Of a stretch of DNA of 5,687 nt, positions 4,489 to 5,687 are shown piece after piece (position 1 is the first letter of the stretch; every line of letters begins with the position of its first letter). The notes below the pieces were generated by a model. It did no database searches, was not told the DNA's origin, and saw nothing but the letters and a program-made list of their open reading frames with translations. The stretch is from NCBI GenBank assembly GCA_035291605.1, contig DATDRS010000269.1, positions 1 through 5,687 of the forward strand, given 5' to 3'. This stretch comes from DATDRS01 sp035291605 (GTDB taxonomy: Bacteria > Chloroflexota > Anaerolineae > Anaerolineales > UBA6663). The position numbers and the translations under genes were made by a program.

Positions 4489-5687
4489 ATGAGTGTAAAA
4501 TCAACTCGGACCAGCCTATGCTTGAGGGTCGTAATGATGCTTTTCCTTGCAGGTGGGCCGTTCCAGGCGCCCTTCCCGGCCGCGCCTGCCACCCATCGTG
4601 ATCTCGCCCAGTTTGGCCGGGCTAAGATCACGGGAACCTACGGCCGCTTACCCTTGAGCTTCGAGGCGAACCAGGGGCAGGTTGAGGGCCAGGTCAAATT
4701 CCTGTCGCGTGGCAGCGGCTACAGCCTGTTCTTGACCTCCAGCGAGGCCGTGTTGGCCCTGCGCAAGCCCTCGGCTCCACAACAGCGGGGCCAGACAGAC
4801 TTCGAGTCGATGATTGCCGAAACTGGGGATGCCCAGACCACTGAGCCGGCTGTGCTGCGCATGCAACTGGTCGGCGCTAACGCCGCGCCCCACATCGTGG
4901 GTCTTGAGGAACTACCCGGTAAGGTCAACTACTTCATCGGCAATGACCCGGCGCAATGGCGAACCAACGTGCCCACTTACGCCAAAGCCCAATATCAGGC
5001 GGTGTACCCGGGCATAAACCTGGTCTTTTACGGCAACCAGCGCCAGCTGGAGTACGACTTCGTCATCGCCCCAGGCGCAGATCCCAACGACATCCGATTG
5101 GGCTTCACAGGCGCGGAGCAGTTGGAGATAGACGCCCAGGGTAACCTGGTATTGCACGTCGCCGGCGAGCAGGTGCGGATGCGCCGACCTGTCATCTTCC
5201 AGGAGCGCGAGGGCGTCTGGGAGCCGGTGGCGGGCAGCTTCCGGCGGCTGGAGACAATGGGTCGGACGGAGATCGGCTTCCGCGTGGGCACCTACGACGC
5301 CAGCCGCCCTCTGGTGATTGATCCGGTGCTCGTCTATTCGACGTACCTGGGCGGGGCCGACAACGACATCAGCAATGCCATCGCCGTAGATACTGCGGGC
5401 AGCGCCTACATCACGGGGCTCACGGCTTCGACGGACTTCCCCGTCGCGAACGCCTTGCAGCCGGTCTGCGTCTGCGGCGACCAGGACCTCTTCGTGGTCA
5501 AGCTCAGCCCGGCCGGGGATCAACTCATCTACGCCACCTACCTGGGCGGCAGCCGGCGTGAAAATGGATTTGATATCACCGTGGACGCCTCTGGCAGCGC
5601 CTACGTCTCGGGCTGGACGCAATCGGCCGATTTCCCGACTCGCGACCCGGCCCAGCCGGCCTTCGGCGGCGGCGACGTGGACGCCAT
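4489..5687 (+). CDS. Secreted SBBP-repeat (beta-propeller) protein, N-terminal part
   Basis: The frame is open from ATG 4489 to the right edge, giving 399 codons with no stop, so the gene continues outside. Residues 1-34 look like a Sec signal peptide: Lys/Arg at 4, 7 and 13, a hydrophobic core VVMMLFLAGG (14-23), and likely cleavage near Ala32-Ala34. Residues about 52-280 match the conserved N-terminal domain of SBBP proteins (DUF7948 type): LPLSFEANQGQV (54-65), NYFIGNDPAQWRTNVPTY (147-164) and YPGINLVFYGNQRQLEYDF (173-191). Seven-bladed-bundle-type repeats then begin: YSTYLGG at 283-289 and YATYLGG at 348-354, with ITG..TASTDFP (308-318) and VSG..TQSADFP (373-383) placed alike. SBBP proteins are extracellular or surface proteins with repeat propellers, often with C-terminal anchoring or sorting domains; no enzyme activity is implied. 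The GAGGAG 6 bases upstream fixes the start. Confidence 0.88.
   Translation, partial: MSVKSTRTSLCLRVVMMLFLAGGPFQAPFPAAPATHRDLAQFGRAKITGTYGRLPLSFEANQGQVEGQVKFLSRGSGYSLFLTSSEAVLALRKPSAPQQRGQTDFESMIAETGDAQTTEPAVLRMQLVGANAAPHIVGLEELPGKVNYFIGNDPAQWRTNVPTYAKAQYQAVYPGINLVFYGNQRQLEYDFVIAPGADPNDIRLGFTGAEQLEIDAQGNLVLHVAGEQVRMRRPVIFQEREGVWEPVAGSFRRLETMGRTEIGFRVGTYDASRPLVIDPVLVYSTYLGGADNDISNAIAVDTAGSAYITGLTASTDFPVANALQPVCVCGDQDLFVVKLSPAGDQLIYATYLGGSRRENGFDITVDASGSAYVSGWTQSADFPTRDPAQPAFGGGDVDA
5335..5687 (+). repeat. SBBP beta-propeller repeats, 65-residue period
   Basis: Two repeat units are visible in the protein: from Tyr283 (5335) and Tyr348 (5530), each opening with Y-S/A-TYLGG and carrying a G-S-AY-I/V-T/S-G...DFP block. 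Spacing is 65 residues at both landmarks (195 bases), so the second unit runs to the window edge. The first unit carries VCVCGDQD (326-333), where the second has FGGGDVD. Confidence 0.8.

Noticed and set aside
4912..5622. 236-codon open frame on the - strand opposite the SBBP gene
   Set aside because: Repeated 'RDVGAA' blocks are the mirror of SBBP repeats on the other strand; the + strand has signal peptide, conserved domain and Shine-Dalgarno.
1..5687. CRISPR array, tRNA or rRNA genes, intact transposase, toxin genes
   Set aside because: No regularly spaced repeats, no cloverleaf or rRNA-like sequence, and no transposase motif was seen on either strand.

Overview
The window looks like a GC-rich bacterial chromosome segment. 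Protein style (an HsdS with 'LPAAYLREVFEGE' repeats, a DUF5678-type protein paired with a clan AA aspartic protease, and an SBBP beta-propeller protein) resembles Chloroflexota of the Anaerolineae type. This assignment is inference from recall; there is no marker gene here.

Layout, all genes on the + strand. Positions 1-675 are the 3' part of a type I restriction-modification specificity gene (hsdS), cut by the left edge. A 145-bp gap follows, holding three copies of a GATACTT/AAGTATC heptamer. Then come three genes linked by 4-base stop/start overlaps: a small ribbon-helix-helix/DUF5678-like protein (821-1189), a retropepsin-like aspartic protease (1186-1566) and the type I methyltransferase subunit hsdM (1563-3134). 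After 25 bp, with a strong Shine-Dalgarno, comes an unrecognised 315-aa probable TIM-barrel, glycoside-hydrolase-like protein (3160-4107).

Positions 4108-4488 hold no intact gene. They contain a weak terminator-like hairpin, a stretch resembling the widespread 'CTTTGCGCC...GCGGTT' intergenic repeat, and the 3' tail of a broken gene (about 4304-4408) fused to sequence of unknown origin. From 4489 to the right edge runs the start of a secreted SBBP-repeat (beta-propeller) protein, which stays open through the end of the window.

HsdS and HsdM would form the DNA-recognition and methylation core of a type I system; hsdR is not in the window. The main oddity is that a DUF5678/protease pair sits between hsdS and hsdM and appears translationally coupled to hsdM. 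Whether the protease acts on the restriction system or is a passenger cannot be decided from sequence. The region from 4108 rightward looks like a separate, rearranged locus.
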